From positions 62,001 through 126,000 of the forward strand of contig NZ_FMUH01000001.1 in assembly GCF_900101025.1 (NCBI RefSeq): a DNA stretch of 64,000 nucleotides. Direction: 5' to 3'. The stretch comes from Klenkia marina (GTDB taxonomy: Bacteria; Actinomycetota; Actinomycetes; Mycobacteriales; Geodermatophilaceae). Below are positions 7,538 to 16,653 of this stretch, piece after piece; the stretch's first letter is position 1; each line of letters begins with the position of its first letter. The position numbers and the translations under genes are program-made. The notes below the pieces were generated by a model. It searched no databases. It had not been told where the DNA came from and was given only the letters and a program-made list of their open reading frames with translations.

Positions 7538-8428
7538 GTGACGGCCGTGTCAGCCCGCATTCGGTCGTCGGTCGTGCTCGGGGACCGGTCGCTGCCGGCC
7601 GGGTACGACCACCCGCACGCCTCGGAGGAGGCCCGGCGCATCGCCGAGGAGGGCACGATCCTGCGGGTGCAGGTCGGGTCCGGGGTGCACGGGACGTCGA
7701 TCGGCGGGCAGGACGACCGCGACGAGATGGGCATCTGCCTGGAGCCACCGCAGTACGTCACCGGGGTGGCCCGGGTGGGCGACGGGATCCCGTTCGAGCA
7801 GTACCAGCGGCACACCGTGTGGGACCGGCCCGGCGGGCTGGCCAACCGGTCGGGCGCCGGCGACCTCGACGTGGTCGTCTACTCGGCGCGCAAGTGGGCG
7901 AGGCTGGCGCTGGCCGGCAACCCGACGGTCCTGCTGCTGCTCTTCGTCCCGGACGCCGAGGTGGTGCACCGCGACGAGGCAGGCGCGGAGCTGGTCGACA
8001 ACGCGCACCGGTTCGTGTCACGGCTGGCCGCCGACCGGTTCCTGGGCTACCTGACCGGCCAGCGTGCGGCGATGACCGGTGAGGTCGGCGCGCACACCAA
8101 TCGGCCCGAACTCGTGGCGCTGCACGGGTACGACACCAAGTACGCGATGCACGCGCTGCGGCTGGGGGTGCAGGGCGTCGAGCTGCTGAGCACCGGCCGG
8201 ATCACGCTGCCGGTGCCCGAGCCCGACCGCTCGTACCTGCGTGCGGTGCGCCGGGGCGAGGTGCCGCTGGCCGAGGTGGTCGCCGCCGTCGACGCCGCCG
8301 AGCAGCGGCTGATCGGGCTGCGGGAGAGCTCGACCGTCCCCGACGAGCCCGACCGGGCGTGGGTCGATGCCTGGCTGCACCGCAGCTACCTGGCCTCCTG
8401 GGCCAGGCAGCCGACGCTGCGCCGTTGA
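7538..8428 (+). CDS. RlaP/YcgL-type predicted nucleotidyltransferase (DNA polymerase beta superfamily)
   Basis: A protein of about 296 residues. GSGVHGTSIGGQDDRDEMG, near residues 48-66, is the GS-x-x-(H)G...D-x-D-like active site of the COG3541 (PF10127) nucleotidyltransferases, and DLDVVVYSARKW supplies the third acidic strand. A helical C-terminus with HTNRPELVALHGYDTKYAMH is conserved in the family. RlaP-like proteins have been linked to RNA repair, but the substrate here is unknown. GTG 7538 and GTG 7547 are both plausible starts; the gggag at 7532 fits the second better. Confidence 0.7.
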   Translation: MTAVSARIRSSVVLGDRSLPAGYDHPHASEEARRIAEEGTILRVQVGSGVHGTSIGGQDDRDEMGICLEPPQYVTGVARVGDGIPFEQYQRHTVWDRPGGLANRSGAGDLDVVVYSARKWARLALAGNPTVLLLLFVPDAEVVHRDEAGAELVDNAHRFVSRLAADRFLGYLTGQRAAMTGEVGAHTNRPELVALHGYDTKYAMHALRLGVQGVELLSTGRITLPVPEPDRSYLRAVRRGEVPLAEVVAAVDAAEQRLIGLRESSTVPDEPDRAWVDAWLHRSYLASWARQPTLRR

Positions 8429-8498
8429 TCGGTGGGCCGGTCGGGTGACGATCGAGCTGGGCGGTCGGCCTCGACGAGAAGCTGCACCGCACGACGAA

Positions 8499-8525
8499 GG
8501 CCGCCCACCCGGTGGGTGAGCGGCC
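8499..8525. terminator. Hairpin between the RlaP-like gene and tRNA-Ala
   Basis: Twelve-base arms GGCCGCCCACCC and GGGTGAGCGGCC with one mismatch enclose a 3-base loop. The hairpin lies just past the tRNA 3' end and downstream of the convergent gene, so it can serve both. It has no T-tract, as is usual at this GC. Confidence 0.5.
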
Positions 8526-8531
8526 AGTCGA

Positions 8532-8607
8532 TGGTGGAGCTGAGGGGACTCGAACCCCTGACCCCCACACTGCCAGTGTGGTGCGCTACCAGCTGCGCCA
8601 CAGCCCC
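8532..8607 (-). tRNA. tRNA-Ala (anticodon GGC)
   Basis: The reverse strand folds as a 76-nt cloverleaf with encoded CCA. Acceptor GGGGCTG pairs with CAGCTCC and contains the G3-U70 wobble that identifies alanine tRNAs. The D arm is GCGCAGCTGGTAGCGC. Anticodon stem CCACA/TGTGG holds loop CTGGCAG, giving anticodon GGC. The T arm is AGGGG-TTCGAGT-CCCCT. A hairpin follows at 8499-8525. Confidence 0.97.
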
Positions 8608-8674
8608 TTGCGACCCGGTCTGGTGTGTCCGAGCCGTTGACAACCATACAGTCCCCCGGCGGCCTCCCCGCAGG

Positions 8675-8711
8675 GGGGTCCCGGTCATCGGCGTGTCATG
8701 ACCGGGACCCC
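8675..8711 (-). terminator. Terminator of the kdp operon
   Basis: Perfect 14-base arms (GGGGTCCCGGTCAT and its complement) with a 9-base loop lie 7 bases past the kdpC stop on the minus strand. This is the strongest stem in the region. Confidence 0.65.
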
Positions 8712-8718
8712 GCACGGG

Positions 8719-9306
8719 TCAGCCGAAGGCGCGGTCCAGGGCCAGGTTGAGGTCCAGGACGTCGACGAACGGCGCCCCGATGAAGCCCAGGTCACGGCCG
8801 TGGGTCGCGGCGGAGACCAGCGCCTGGACCTCGGACGGCGACACCCCGCGAGCAGCAGCCACCCGGTCGACCTGGATCGCCGCGTAGGCCGGCGAGATGC
8901 CCGGGTCCAGCCCGGACGCCGACGTCGTCACCGCGTCGTCGGGCACCGCCGACTCGGGCACCCCGTTGAACGAGGCCACCTCCGAACGCCGGGACGCCAC
9001 CGCGTCGGCGAGCTCGGGTGACGACGGACCGAGGTTCGACCCCCCGGACGCCGCGCCGTCCCAGTCCCCCGCCGACGGCCGGGACTGGAAGTACTGCGGC
9101 AGCGGCGCGCCGTCGGCGTCCACGAAGCCCTGGCCGATCAGCGACGACCCGACCACCGTCCCGCCGGCCGACGTGACCAGCGATCCGTCGGCGCGCGAAG
9201 GCACCACCACCTGGGCGAAGCCGGTCATCAGCAGTGGATAGGCGAGGCCGAGCACCACCGTGGCGAGCAGCAGGGCACGGACAGAGGCGAGCAGTTGACG
9301 AGTCAT
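8719..9306 (-). CDS. kdpC: Potassium-transporting ATPase subunit C
   Basis: A 195-residue protein with one N-terminal membrane helix (about 5-28) and an extracytoplasmic domain. It has SLIGQGF, YFQSRPSAG, the TTSASGLDPGISPAYA motif and a closing VLDLNLALD, all diagnostic of KdpC. It stabilises the KdpFABC complex that imports K+ at very low external concentrations. Its ATG overlaps the kdpB stop (ATGA), so translation is probably coupled. It is the last gene of the operon and is followed by a strong hairpin. Confidence 0.97.
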   Translation of the reverse strand: MTRQLLASVRALLLATVVLGLAYPLLMTGFAQVVVPSRADGSLVTSAGGTVVGSSLIGQGFVDADGAPLPQYFQSRPSAGDWDGAASGGSNLGPSSPELADAVASRRSEVASFNGVPESAVPDDAVTTSASGLDPGISPAYAAIQVDRVAAARGVSPSEVQALVSAATHGRDLGFIGAPFVDVLDLNLALDRAFG

Positions 9307-11330
9307 CACGAGATCCCGGGAATCAGAGACACGAGCAGGTCGATGGCCTTGATCCCGACGAAGGGCAGCACCACGCCGCCGACGCCGTAGACCAGGAGGT
9401 TGCGGGAGAGCAGCGCGGACGCCGTCCCGGGTCGGTACCGCACACCGCGAAGGGCGAGCGGCACCAGCGCCACGATGATCAGCGCGTTGAAGACGACCGC
9501 GGAGAGGATCGCCGACTCCGGCGAGTGCAGGCGCATCACGTTGAGCGTGTCCAGCCCGGGGAAGACGGGCGCGAACATCGCCGGCAGGATCGCGAAGTAC
9601 TTGGCCAGGTCGTTGGCGATGGAGAACGTGGTCAGCGAACCGCGGGTGATCAGCAACTGCTTGCCGATCGCCACGATCTCGATGAGCTTCGTGGGGTCGC
9701 TGTCGAGGTCGACCATGTTGCCGGCCTCCTTCGCCGCCGACGTCCCGGTGTTCATCGCGACGCCGACGTCGGCCTGGGCGAGCGCCGGGGCGTCGTTCGT
9801 GCCGTCCCCGGTCATCGCGACCAGCCGGCCGCCCTCCTGCTCGCGAGCGATGAGCGCCAGCTTGTCCTCCGGCGTCGCCTCCGCCAGGACGTCGTCCACC
9901 CCGGCCTCGGCGGCGATCGCCCGGGCCGTGGCCTCGTTGTCGCCGGTGATCATCACGGTGCGGATGCCCATGCGCCGCAGCTCGTCGAAGCGCTCGCGCA
10001 TCCCGGGCTTCACGACGTCCTTGAGCTCGATGACGCCGAGCACCCGGGCGCCGTCCGGACCGTTCTCGGCCAGCACCAGCGGCGTCCCACCGGCGGTCGA
10101 GATGTCCGCCACGACCGTCCCCACCGAGGGGTCCACGGAACCCTCGAGGCCACGGACCCAGGCCTGCACGGCCCCGGCGGCACCCTTGCGCAGCTGCCGG
10201 CCCCCGGGCAGGTCGACCCCGCTCATCCGGGTCTGCGCGGTGAACTCCACGAACTCCGCCCCCGCCGGGCGGTCGACCGCTCCCCCGCCCAGGACGACGA
10301 CCGACCGGCCCTCCGGCGTCTCGTCGGCCAGCGACGCGAGCACGGCGGCGCGGGCCACCTCGTCGTCCGACGCCGAACCGACCGGCACGAAGCGGGCGGC
10401 CTGCCGGTTGCCCAGCGTGATCGTGCCGGTCTTGTCCAGCAGCAGCGTGCCGACGTCGCCGGCCGCCTCCACCGCGCGGCCGCTCATGGCCAGCACGTTG
10501 CGCTGCACCAGCCGGTCCATCCCGGCGATGCCGATCGCGCTCAGCAGCGCGCCGATGGTGGTCGGGATCAGGCAGACCACCAGCGCGATGAGCACGGTCA
10601 TCGACTGCCCGGCGCCCGCGTAGACCGCCACGGGCTGCAGCGTCACCACGGCGAGCAGGAACACGATGGTCAGCGACGACAGCAGGATGTTCAGCGCCGT
10701 CTCGTTGGGCGTCTTCTGCCGCGCGGCGCCCTCGACCAGCGCGATCATCCGGTCGACGAACGTCTCGCCGGGCTTGCTGGTGATCTGCACGACGATGCGG
10801 TCCGAGAGCACCGTCGTACCGCCGGTCACGGCGCACCGGTCGCCGCCGGACTCGCGGATCACCGGGGCGGACTCCCCGGTGATGGCCGATTCGTCGACAC
10901 TGGCGATCCCCGCCACGACGTCGCCGTCGCCGGGGATCTGCTGCCCGGCGACCACGACCACCCGGTCACCCGGGCGCAGGTCGGCGGCCGCGACCTCGCG
11001 GCCGTCCTCCGTGATCGCGACCGCGGTGGTCTTGGCCCTGCGCAGCGAGGCGGCCTGCGCCTTGCCACGGCCCTCGGCCACCGACTCGGCCACGTTGGCG
11101 AACAGCACGGTCAGCCACAGCCAGACCGCGATGGCCCAGCCGAACACCGTGGGTTCGAGCACGGCCAGCACGGTGGAGAACACCGAGCCGACCCAGACGG
11201 TGAACACCACGGGCTGGCGCACCAGCCCCCGCGGGTCGAGCTTGCGCACGGCGCCGGCCAGCGCCGGACCCCACTCGATGGTCGGCCGGGTCTGCTCGGG
11301 GGCAGGGGTCCGGTCCAGGACGGCGGTCAT
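9306..11330 (-). CDS. kdpB: Potassium-transporting P-type ATPase, subunit B
   Basis: A 674-residue P1A-type ATPase that hydrolyses ATP to drive K+ uptake by KdpA. Key motifs: ITGESAP (actuator loop, about residue 150), [13 protein letters not shown] with the phosphorylated Asp (about 300), KGA in the nucleotide domain, VMITGDN and [18 protein letters not shown] (hinge). Length and motif order are standard, with no lesion. It overlaps kdpA upstream and kdpC downstream by ATGA. Confidence 0.98.
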   Translation of the reverse strand: MTAVLDRTPAPEQTRPTIEWGPALAGAVRKLDPRGLVRQPVVFTVWVGSVFSTVLAVLEPTVFGWAIAVWLWLTVLFANVAESVAEGRGKAQAASLRRAKTTAVAITEDGREVAAADLRPGDRVVVVAGQQIPGDGDVVAGIASVDESAITGESAPVIRESGGDRCAVTGGTTVLSDRIVVQITSKPGETFVDRMIALVEGAARQKTPNETALNILLSSLTIVFLLAVVTLQPVAVYAGAGQSMTVLIALVVCLIPTTIGALLSAIGIAGMDRLVQRNVLAMSGRAVEAAGDVGTLLLDKTGTITLGNRQAARFVPVGSASDDEVARAAVLASLADETPEGRSVVVLGGGAVDRPAGAEFVEFTAQTRMSGVDLPGGRQLRKGAAGAVQAWVRGLEGSVDPSVGTVVADISTAGGTPLVLAENGPDGARVLGVIELKDVVKPGMRERFDELRRMGIRTVMITGDNEATARAIAAEAGVDDVLAEATPEDKLALIAREQEGGRLVAMTGDGTNDAPALAQADVGVAMNTGTSAAKEAGNMVDLDSDPTKLIEIVAIGKQLLITRGSLTTFSIANDLAKYFAILPAMFAPVFPGLDTLNVMRLHSPESAILSAVVFNALIIVALVPLALRGVRYRPGTASALLSRNLLVYGVGGVVLPFVGIKAIDLLVSLIPGIS

Positions 11331-12946
11331 GAGAGCCCTTCGGCGAGCGGCCCGAGTGCGAGCACCGGGAAGTAGGTGAGACCGACGACCACGAGGACGA
11401 CGGCGGTGAGCAGCCCGGCGAACAGCGGGCGGTGGGTGGGCAGGGTCCCGGCGGTGACCGGCACCTTCCCCTGGGCGGCCAGCCGGCCGGCCAGCGCGAG
11501 CACCAGCACGATCGGCACGAAGCGGCCGAGCAGCATCGCCAGCCCGAGCGCGGTGTTCCAGAAGGGCGTGTTGGCACTGAGCCCGGCGAACGCCGAGCCG
11601 TTGTTGTTGCCGGCGGAGGTGAAGGCGTAGAGCACCTCGCTCAACCCGTGCGGGCCGCTGTTGAGCATCCCGGCCTGCCCGGCGGGCACCGCGACGGCGA
11701 CCGCCGTCCCGACCAGCACGATCGCCGGCGTGGTCAGGATGTAGAGGCTGGCCAGGGTCATCTCGCGGCGGCCGAGCTTCTTGCCCAGGTACTCCGGCGT
11801 CCGGCCGACCATGAGCCCGGCCACGAAGACCGCGACGACGGCGAGCACGAGCATCCCGTAGAGGCCCGAGCCGACCCCGCCGGGCGCGACCTCGCCCAGC
11901 ATCATGTTGAACAGCGTCACCATGCCGCCCAGCGGCGTGTAGCTGTCGTGCATCGAGTTGACCGCGCCGGTCGAGGTGAGCGTGGTGGCCGCGGCGAACA
12001 GCGACGAGAGCGGCCCGCCGAAGCGCACCTCCTGGCCCTCGGGCAGCGCCCCGGCCTGGAAGGTGCTGATCAGCGACACCGACACCGCGGCCAGCAGGCC
12101 CATCACGCCGAGGATCGCCAGCCCCTGCTTGCGGTCGCCGACCATGCGGCCGAAGGTGCGCGGGAGCGAGAACGGGATCAGCAGCATCAGGAAGACCTGG
12201 AACAGCGACACCCACGCGGTCGGCCCCTCGAAGGGGTGCGCGGAGTTGGCGTTGAAGAACCCGCCGCCGTTGGTGCCCAGCTCCTTGATCGCCTCCTGCG
12301 AGGCCACCGGACCGCCCGGCACGAACTGCGACCCCCCGGCCAGCGTGGTGACGTCGGTGCCGGCCGACAGGTTCTGGACGACGCCGCCGAGCACCATGAC
12401 GACCGTCGCGACCACCGCCAGGGGCAGCAGCAGCCGGACGACGGCCCGGGTGATGTCCACCCACGCGTTGCCCAGCCGGTCGGTGCCCCGGCGCAAGAAC
12501 CCCCGCACCAGGGCCACCAGGACAGCGAGGCCCACCGCGGCGGACACGAAGTTCTGCACCGCCAGGCCGGCCATCTGCACGAGGTGGCCCATCGTCGACT
12601 CGCCCGCGTAGCCCTGCCAGTTCGTGTTGGTCACGAAGCTGACCGCGGTGTTCCAGGCACTGGAGGGCTCGACGCCCGGCATGCCGTTGCCCAGCGGGAG
12701 CAGTGCTTGCAGTCGCTGCAACGAGTAGAGCAACAGCACGCCGACCAGCGAGAACGCCAGCACGCTGCGCAGGTAGGTGGGCCAGCGCTGCTCGGCGTCG
12801 GCGTCCACCCCGACCACGCGGTAGGCCAGCTTCTCCACCCGCCAGTGCTTCTCCGCGGTGAACACCCGGGCCATCCAGTCGCCCAGCGGCTTGTGCGCCA
12901 GACCGAGGGCCAGGACCAGGAGGCCGACCTGCAGCCACCCGGTCAT
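11327..12946 (-). CDS. kdpA: Potassium-transporting ATPase subunit A (K+ channel-like)
   Basis: A 539-residue polytopic membrane protein of the superfamily of K+ transporters. It has the four pore-loop signatures of KdpA, including [28 protein letters not shown] and [15 protein letters not shown]. It binds and translocates K+ in the KdpFABC complex. Its length is near the usual 550-560. The start overlaps the end of kdpF. Confidence 0.98.
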   Translation of the reverse strand: MTGWLQVGLLVLALGLAHKPLGDWMARVFTAEKHWRVEKLAYRVVGVDADAEQRWPTYLRSVLAFSLVGVLLLYSLQRLQALLPLGNGMPGVEPSSAWNTAVSFVTNTNWQGYAGESTMGHLVQMAGLAVQNFVSAAVGLAVLVALVRGFLRRGTDRLGNAWVDITRAVVRLLLPLAVVATVVMVLGGVVQNLSAGTDVTTLAGGSQFVPGGPVASQEAIKELGTNGGGFFNANSAHPFEGPTAWVSLFQVFLMLLIPFSLPRTFGRMVGDRKQGLAILGVMGLLAAVSVSLISTFQAGALPEGQEVRFGGPLSSLFAAATTLTSTGAVNSMHDSYTPLGGMVTLFNMMLGEVAPGGVGSGLYGMLVLAVVAVFVAGLMVGRTPEYLGKKLGRREMTLASLYILTTPAIVLVGTAVAVAVPAGQAGMLNSGPHGLSEVLYAFTSAGNNNGSAFAGLSANTPFWNTALGLAMLLGRFVPIVLVLALAGRLAAQGKVPVTAGTLPTHRPLFAGLLTAVVLVVVGLTYFPVLALGPLAEGLS

Positions 12947-13035
12947 CAGAACCTCTCCGAGAACAGCAGGGAGGCCAGCAGGTAGCCGACCAGGCCCACC
13001 GCCACCGCCAGTCCGACCACATCGAGCGCAGTCAC
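12946..13035 (-). CDS. kdpF: KdpF small subunit
   Basis: A 29-residue single-span peptide starting at GTG 13035: [20 protein letters not shown] followed by LFSERF. This is the usual KdpF length and ends in the characteristic (F/P)-E-(R/K)-F tail. KdpF sits in the lipid-facing side of the Kdp complex and stabilises it. It overlaps kdpA by ATGA and the upstream 27-residue peptide by GTGA. Confidence 0.92.
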   Translation of the reverse strand: MTALDVVGLAVAVGLVGYLLASLLFSERF

Positions 13036-13115
13036 AGCTTCTCCACCCCTCGAACAGCCAGCGCCAGGAGTCCGAAGACCGCCAGCGTGAGGAGCACGTA
13101 GACCACGTCGGTCAC
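13032..13115 (-). CDS. 27-residue membrane peptide preceding kdpF
   Basis: A short frame from GTG 13115 to TGA 13032: [20 protein letters not shown] then VRGVEKL. It has one membrane helix and a charged end. GGAAGG lies 9 nt upstream, and the frame overlaps kdpF by GTGA, the same coupling as the rest of the operon. From memory, similar peptides precede kdpF in other actinobacteria and usually go unannotated. Function unknown; it may be an extra single-span subunit or a translational feeder for kdpF. Confidence 0.65.
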   Translation of the reverse strand: MTDVVYVLLTLAVFGLLALAVRGVEKL

Positions 13116-13136
13116 CGAGGATCGCCTTCCGCACCG

Positions 13137-13159
13137 GGGCCCGACCCGTCGTCGGGCCC
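13137..13159 (-). other. Strong hairpin in the kdp 5' leader
   Basis: Perfect 9-base arms GGGCCCGAC and GTCGGGCCC enclose a 5-base loop. It lies between the predicted kdpF-operon start (about 13165) and the GGAAGG ribosome site at 13130-13125. It could act as a 5' stabiliser or an attenuator-like element. Confidence 0.5.
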
Positions 13160-13171
13160 TCGCAGCCGGCG

Positions 13172-13260
13172 ACGCTAGGAGCGGCCGGGGCCGCTGCCCC
13201 CGCTCTTGACGCGTCCTTGACGCCGCGCTGCACCGCCCTTGACGCCGTCCTGACGTGGGC
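13172..13260 (-). promoter_or_regulatory. kdpFABC promoter with five 11-bp phased TTGACGC-like repeats
   Basis: On the plus strand TTGACG-like units begin at 13206, 13217, 13228 (weak: CTGCAC), 13239 and 13250 (CTGACG), exactly one helical turn (11 bp) apart. For the leftward operon, TAGCGT (13177-13172) is a good -10 and the repeats start just upstream of the -35 position (about 13195-13200). OmpR-family regulators bind direct repeats with 10-11-bp spacing, so this is the probable KdpE activator site. No direct data are available to me. Confidence 0.6.
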
Positions 13261-13365
13261 TGCCCGGCGACCGGGCAGTGGCGGCCGGCCCACCCGGCGT
13301 GCCGGCGCGAGCCGTCGACCGCAACTGCGCAATCAGCCCGGCGGCGTCACCCCGGACGGGGGATC

Positions 13366-13387
13366 CTGACGCGACCTTGACGCCGCA
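13366..13387 (+). promoter_or_regulatory. Second pair of 11-bp TTGACGC repeats, before kdpD
   Basis: CTGACGCGACC at 13366 and TTGACGCCGCA at 13377 repeat the kdpF-side motif at the same 11-bp period, 32 bases before the kdpD ATG. This suggests that KdpE also controls kdpDE. I could not find a convincing -10 between the repeats and the start. Confidence 0.5.
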
Positions 13388-13418
13388 CCCGGCCACCTCG
13401 GCCCCCCGCGGGGTGATC

Positions 13419-15902
13419 ATGGAGGGCATGGGTCGGGGAACGCTGCGCGTCTACCTGGGCGCCGCCCCCGGCGTCGGGAAGACCTTCGCCGCGCTCGGCG
13501 AGGCCCGCCGGCGCGCCGAGCGGGGTGCCGACGTCGTCGTCGGGGTCGTCGAGACCCACGGCCGCGACCGGACGGCGACCCAGCTCGAGGGCCTCGAGGT
13601 GCTCCCCCGCACCACCGTCACCCACCGCGGGGTGGCGCTGCACGAGCTCGACGTCGACGGCGTGCTGACCCGCCACCCCGAGGTGGTCGTGGTCGACGAG
13701 CTCGCGCACACCAACGCGCCCGGCTCGCGCAACGCGTACCGCTGGCAGGACGTCGAGGCGCTCGTCGCCGCCGGCATCTGCGTGATCACCACCGTGAACG
13801 TGCAGCACCTGGCCAGCCTCACCGACGTGGTCGCGCAGATCACCGGCGTCGTGCAGGGCGAGACGGTGCCCGACGAGGTGGTGCGCCGGGCCGACCAGAT
13901 CGAGCTGGTGGACATGAGCCCCGAGGCGCTGCGCCGCCGCCTGGCGCACGGCAACGTCTACCCCGCCGACCGCGTCGACGCCGCGATGGGCAACTGGTTC
14001 CGCATCGGCAACCTCACCGCGCTGCGCGAGCTGGCCCTGCTCTGGCTGGCCGACCGGGTCGACGAGGGCCTGCGCCGCTACCGCGCCGAGCACGACATCG
14101 ACCACGTCTGGGAGACCCGCGAGCGGGTCGTCGTCGCCCTCACCGGGGGTCCCGAGGGCGAGACGCTCATCCGGCGGGCCTCCCGCGTCGCCCGCCGGCA
14201 GGGCGAGGGCGACCTGCTGGCCGTGCACGTGCTGCGCTCCGACGGGCTCGTCGACGCCGGGTCCGCCGCGCTGCGGGCGCAGCGGGCCCTGGTCGAGTCC
14301 CTCGGCGGCAGCTACCACCAGGTGGTCGGCGACGACGTGGCCGCGGCGCTGCTGGAGTTCGCCCGAGGCGCCGACGCCACCCAGCTCGTCGTCGGCACCT
14401 CGCGGCGCAGCCGCTGGGCCCGGGCGCTGCGCGGCGGCGTCGGCGGAGCGGTGGTCGCCGGTTCCGGCGAGATCGACGTGCACATCGTCACCCACGCCGC
14501 CGCCGGCTCCCGCGGGCTGCGGCTGCCTCCCCTGACCGGGGCGCTGACCGCCCGGCGGCGCTGGGCCGGGCTGGCGCTCGCCGTCGTCGGCATCCCCGCC
14601 GTCACCGCCGTCTGCCTGGCGGCCGGCTCCGCCCTGTCGCTGGCCAGCGTGCTGCTGGTGTTCCTGCTGCTGGTGGTCGCCGTCGCCCTGGTCGGCGGGC
14701 TGTGGCCCGCGCTGGTGGCCGGCGTCGTCGGCGCCCTGGTCGAGAACTGGTTCTTCACCCAGCCCACCGGTCGCCTCACCGTGGCCCGGCTCGACGACCT
14801 GGTCGCCCTGGGGGGCTACCTCGTGGTCGCCGTCGCCGTGGCCACCGTCGTCGACCGCTCGGCGCAACGGGCCACCGTCGCCGCCCGCTCCCGCGCCGAG
14901 ACGGCCCTGCTGGCCTCGCTGTCGCGCTCGGTGCTGGCCGGCAACCGCGGCCTGCCGAGCCTGCTGGAGGAGGTGCGCGAGGCCTTCGCGATGCAGTCGG
15001 TGGCCCTGGTCGAGGCCGGCGCGGTGGTCGAGTCGTGCGGCGACCCGGTCGGCGACGTCGACGCCCTCGCCGTCACCGACGACCTCACCCTGCAGCTCAC
15101 CGGCCGGGCGCTGGCCCCGGGCGACCGGCGCGTGCTGGTGGCCTTCGCCGAGCAGGCCGCCCTCGCGCTGCAGCAGGGCCGGCTGGCCGCCGAGGCGCAG
15201 CAGATGTCCGCCGAGGCCGAGAAGCTGGCCGCCGGCAACAGCATGCGCACCGCCCTGCTGGCCGCGGTCAGCCACGACCTGCGCACGCCGCTGGCCGGGA
15301 TCAAGGCGGCGTCGTCGGCCCTGCGCTCCAGCCAGCTCGCGCTCACCGACGCCGACCGCGCCGAGCTGGTCGAGACCGTCGACGAGTCCGCCGACCGGCT
15401 GACCGGACTGGTCGACAACCTCCTGGACATGAGCCGCCTGCAGGCCGGGGCGCTCACCCCGGTCACCGCGCCGGCCGACCTGGTCGGGGTGGTGCACCGG
15501 GCGCTGACCTGGCTGGAGGACCCCACCCGGGTCACCGTCGCCGCCCCCGACGACCTGCCCCCGGTGCTCGCCGACCCCGGCCTGCTCGAGCGCGTGGTGG
15601 CCAACCTGGTCGACAACGCCGCCAAGCACGCGCCGACCGGCCCGCTCGCGGTCACCGCCGGCCGCCTGCCCGACCGCGTCGAGCTGCGGGTGGTCGACCG
15701 CGGCCCCGGCGTCGCCGTCGCCGACCGCGAGCGGGTGTTCGCGCCGTTCCAGCGGCTCGGCGACGCCCCCGCCGGGCACGGCGTCGGGCTGGGGCTGGCC
15801 GTCGCGCGCGGGCTGACCGAGGCCATGGGCGGCACGCTGGAGGCCGAGGACACCCCCGGCGGCGGGCTGACGATGGTGCTCTCCCTCCGGGTCGCCGCGT
15901 GA
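13419..15902 (+). CDS. kdpD: Osmosensitive K+ channel sensor histidine kinase
   Basis: An 827-residue sensor kinase. The KdpD domain (about 1-210) has Walker A GAAPGVGKT and VVVDELAHTNAPGSRN. A USP-like domain (about 230-370) follows, then four closely spaced membrane helices (DUF4118, about 380-480) and a short GAF-like segment. The DHp box AVSHDLRTPLAGIKA and HATPase motifs VDNAAKHAP and GHGVGLGLAVARGL complete it. It senses K+ limitation and phosphorylates KdpE. ATG 13419 was chosen; ATG 13428 is equally possible. The stop overlaps kdpE. Confidence 0.97.
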   Translation: MEGMGRGTLRVYLGAAPGVGKTFAALGEARRRAERGADVVVGVVETHGRDRTATQLEGLEVLPRTTVTHRGVALHELDVDGVLTRHPEVVVVDELAHTNAPGSRNAYRWQDVEALVAAGICVITTVNVQHLASLTDVVAQITGVVQGETVPDEVVRRADQIELVDMSPEALRRRLAHGNVYPADRVDAAMGNWFRIGNLTALRELALLWLADRVDEGLRRYRAEHDIDHVWETRERVVVALTGGPEGETLIRRASRVARRQGEGDLLAVHVLRSDGLVDAGSAALRAQRALVESLGGSYHQVVGDDVAAALLEFARGADATQLVVGTSRRSRWARALRGGVGGAVVAGSGEIDVHIVTHAAAGSRGLRLPPLTGALTARRRWAGLALAVVGIPAVTAVCLAAGSALSLASVLLVFLLLVVAVALVGGLWPALVAGVVGALVENWFFTQPTGRLTVARLDDLVALGGYLVVAVAVATVVDRSAQRATVAARSRAETALLASLSRSVLAGNRGLPSLLEEVREAFAMQSVALVEAGAVVESCGDPVGDVDALAVTDDLTLQLTGRALAPGDRRVLVAFAEQAALALQQGRLAAEAQQMSAEAEKLAAGNSMRTALLAAVSHDLRTPLAGIKAASSALRSSQLALTDADRAELVETVDESADRLTGLVDNLLDMSRLQAGALTPVTAPADLVGVVHRALTWLEDPTRVTVAAPDDLPPVLADPGLLERVVANLVDNAAKHAPTGPLAVTAGRLPDRVELRVVDRGPGVAVADRERVFAPFQRLGDAPAGHGVGLGLAVARGLTEAMGGTLEAEDTPGGGLTMVLSLRVAA

Positions 15903-16642
15903 GCCGCGTCCTCGTCGTCGACGACGACGTCCAGCTGCTGCGGGCGCTGCGGATCACGCTGCGGGCCGCCGGCCACGAGGTGGTCACCGCCCCCGACGGG
16001 ACGACGGCGCTGCGCGAGGCCGCGGCCAGCCACCCCGACGTCGTCGTCCTGGACCTCGGCCTGCCCGACCTCGACGGCACCGAGGTGCTGGCCGGCCTGC
16101 GCCCCTGGTTCACCGGCCCGGTGCTGGTGCTCTCCGCCCGCGCCGACAGCCGTGACAAGGTGGACGCGCTCGACGCCGGCGCCGACGACTACGTGGTCAA
16201 GCCCTTCGACATGGACGAGCTGCTGGCCCGGCTGCGCGCCGCGGTGCGCCGCCGCGTGCCCGAGGGCGGCGACCCGGTCGTCATCACCGAGCACTTCACC
16301 GTCGACCTCGCCGCCCGGCAGGTGACCGTGGACGGCGTCCCGGTGCGGTTGACCCCCACCGAGTGGGCGCTGCTCAGCGAGCTGGTGCGTGCGCCGGGCC
16401 GGCTGGTCGGGCAGAAGCAGCTGCTGCAGTCGGTGTGGGGCCCGGCCTACGAGACCGAGACCAACTACCTGCGGGTCTACCTGGCGCAGCTGCGCCGCAA
16501 GCTCGAGCCCGACCCGTCCACCCCGCGGTACCTGCACACCGAACCCGGCATGGGGTACCGCTTCGTGAAGGACCCCCCTGCCCCCCGCCACTCGCAGGCT
16601 CGCAGCGGGCCCCTGCAGGAGGGCCGGACGGGCGAGGACTGA
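15899..16642 (+). CDS. kdpE: Kdp operon response regulator
   Basis: A 247-residue OmpR/PhoB-type regulator. The receiver domain has VDDD, the phospho-acceptor Asp in VVLDLGLPDLDG, and Lys in VVKPF. The winged-helix domain has LTPTEWALLSEL, ETNYLRVYLAQLRRKLE and the closing TEPGMGYRF. It starts at GTG 15899 overlapping the kdpD stop by four bases. The C-terminus carries about 20 extra residues after GYRFVKDP. It should activate the divergent kdpFABC operon through the phased repeats between them. Confidence 0.97.
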   Translation: MSRVLVVDDDVQLLRALRITLRAAGHEVVTAPDGTTALREAAASHPDVVVLDLGLPDLDGTEVLAGLRPWFTGPVLVLSARADSRDKVDALDAGADDYVVKPFDMDELLARLRAAVRRRVPEGGDPVVITEHFTVDLAARQVTVDGVPVRLTPTEWALLSELVRAPGRLVGQKQLLQSVWGPAYETETNYLRVYLAQLRRKLEPDPSTPRYLHTEPGMGYRFVKDPPAPRHSQARSGPLQEGRTGED

Positions 16643-16653
16643 AGGCGGTGTCC

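Noticed and set aside
8637-8652. TTGACA followed by TACAGT, taken at first for a promoter next to the tRNA.
   Set aside because: The boxes are only 4 bp apart and point away from the tRNA gene.
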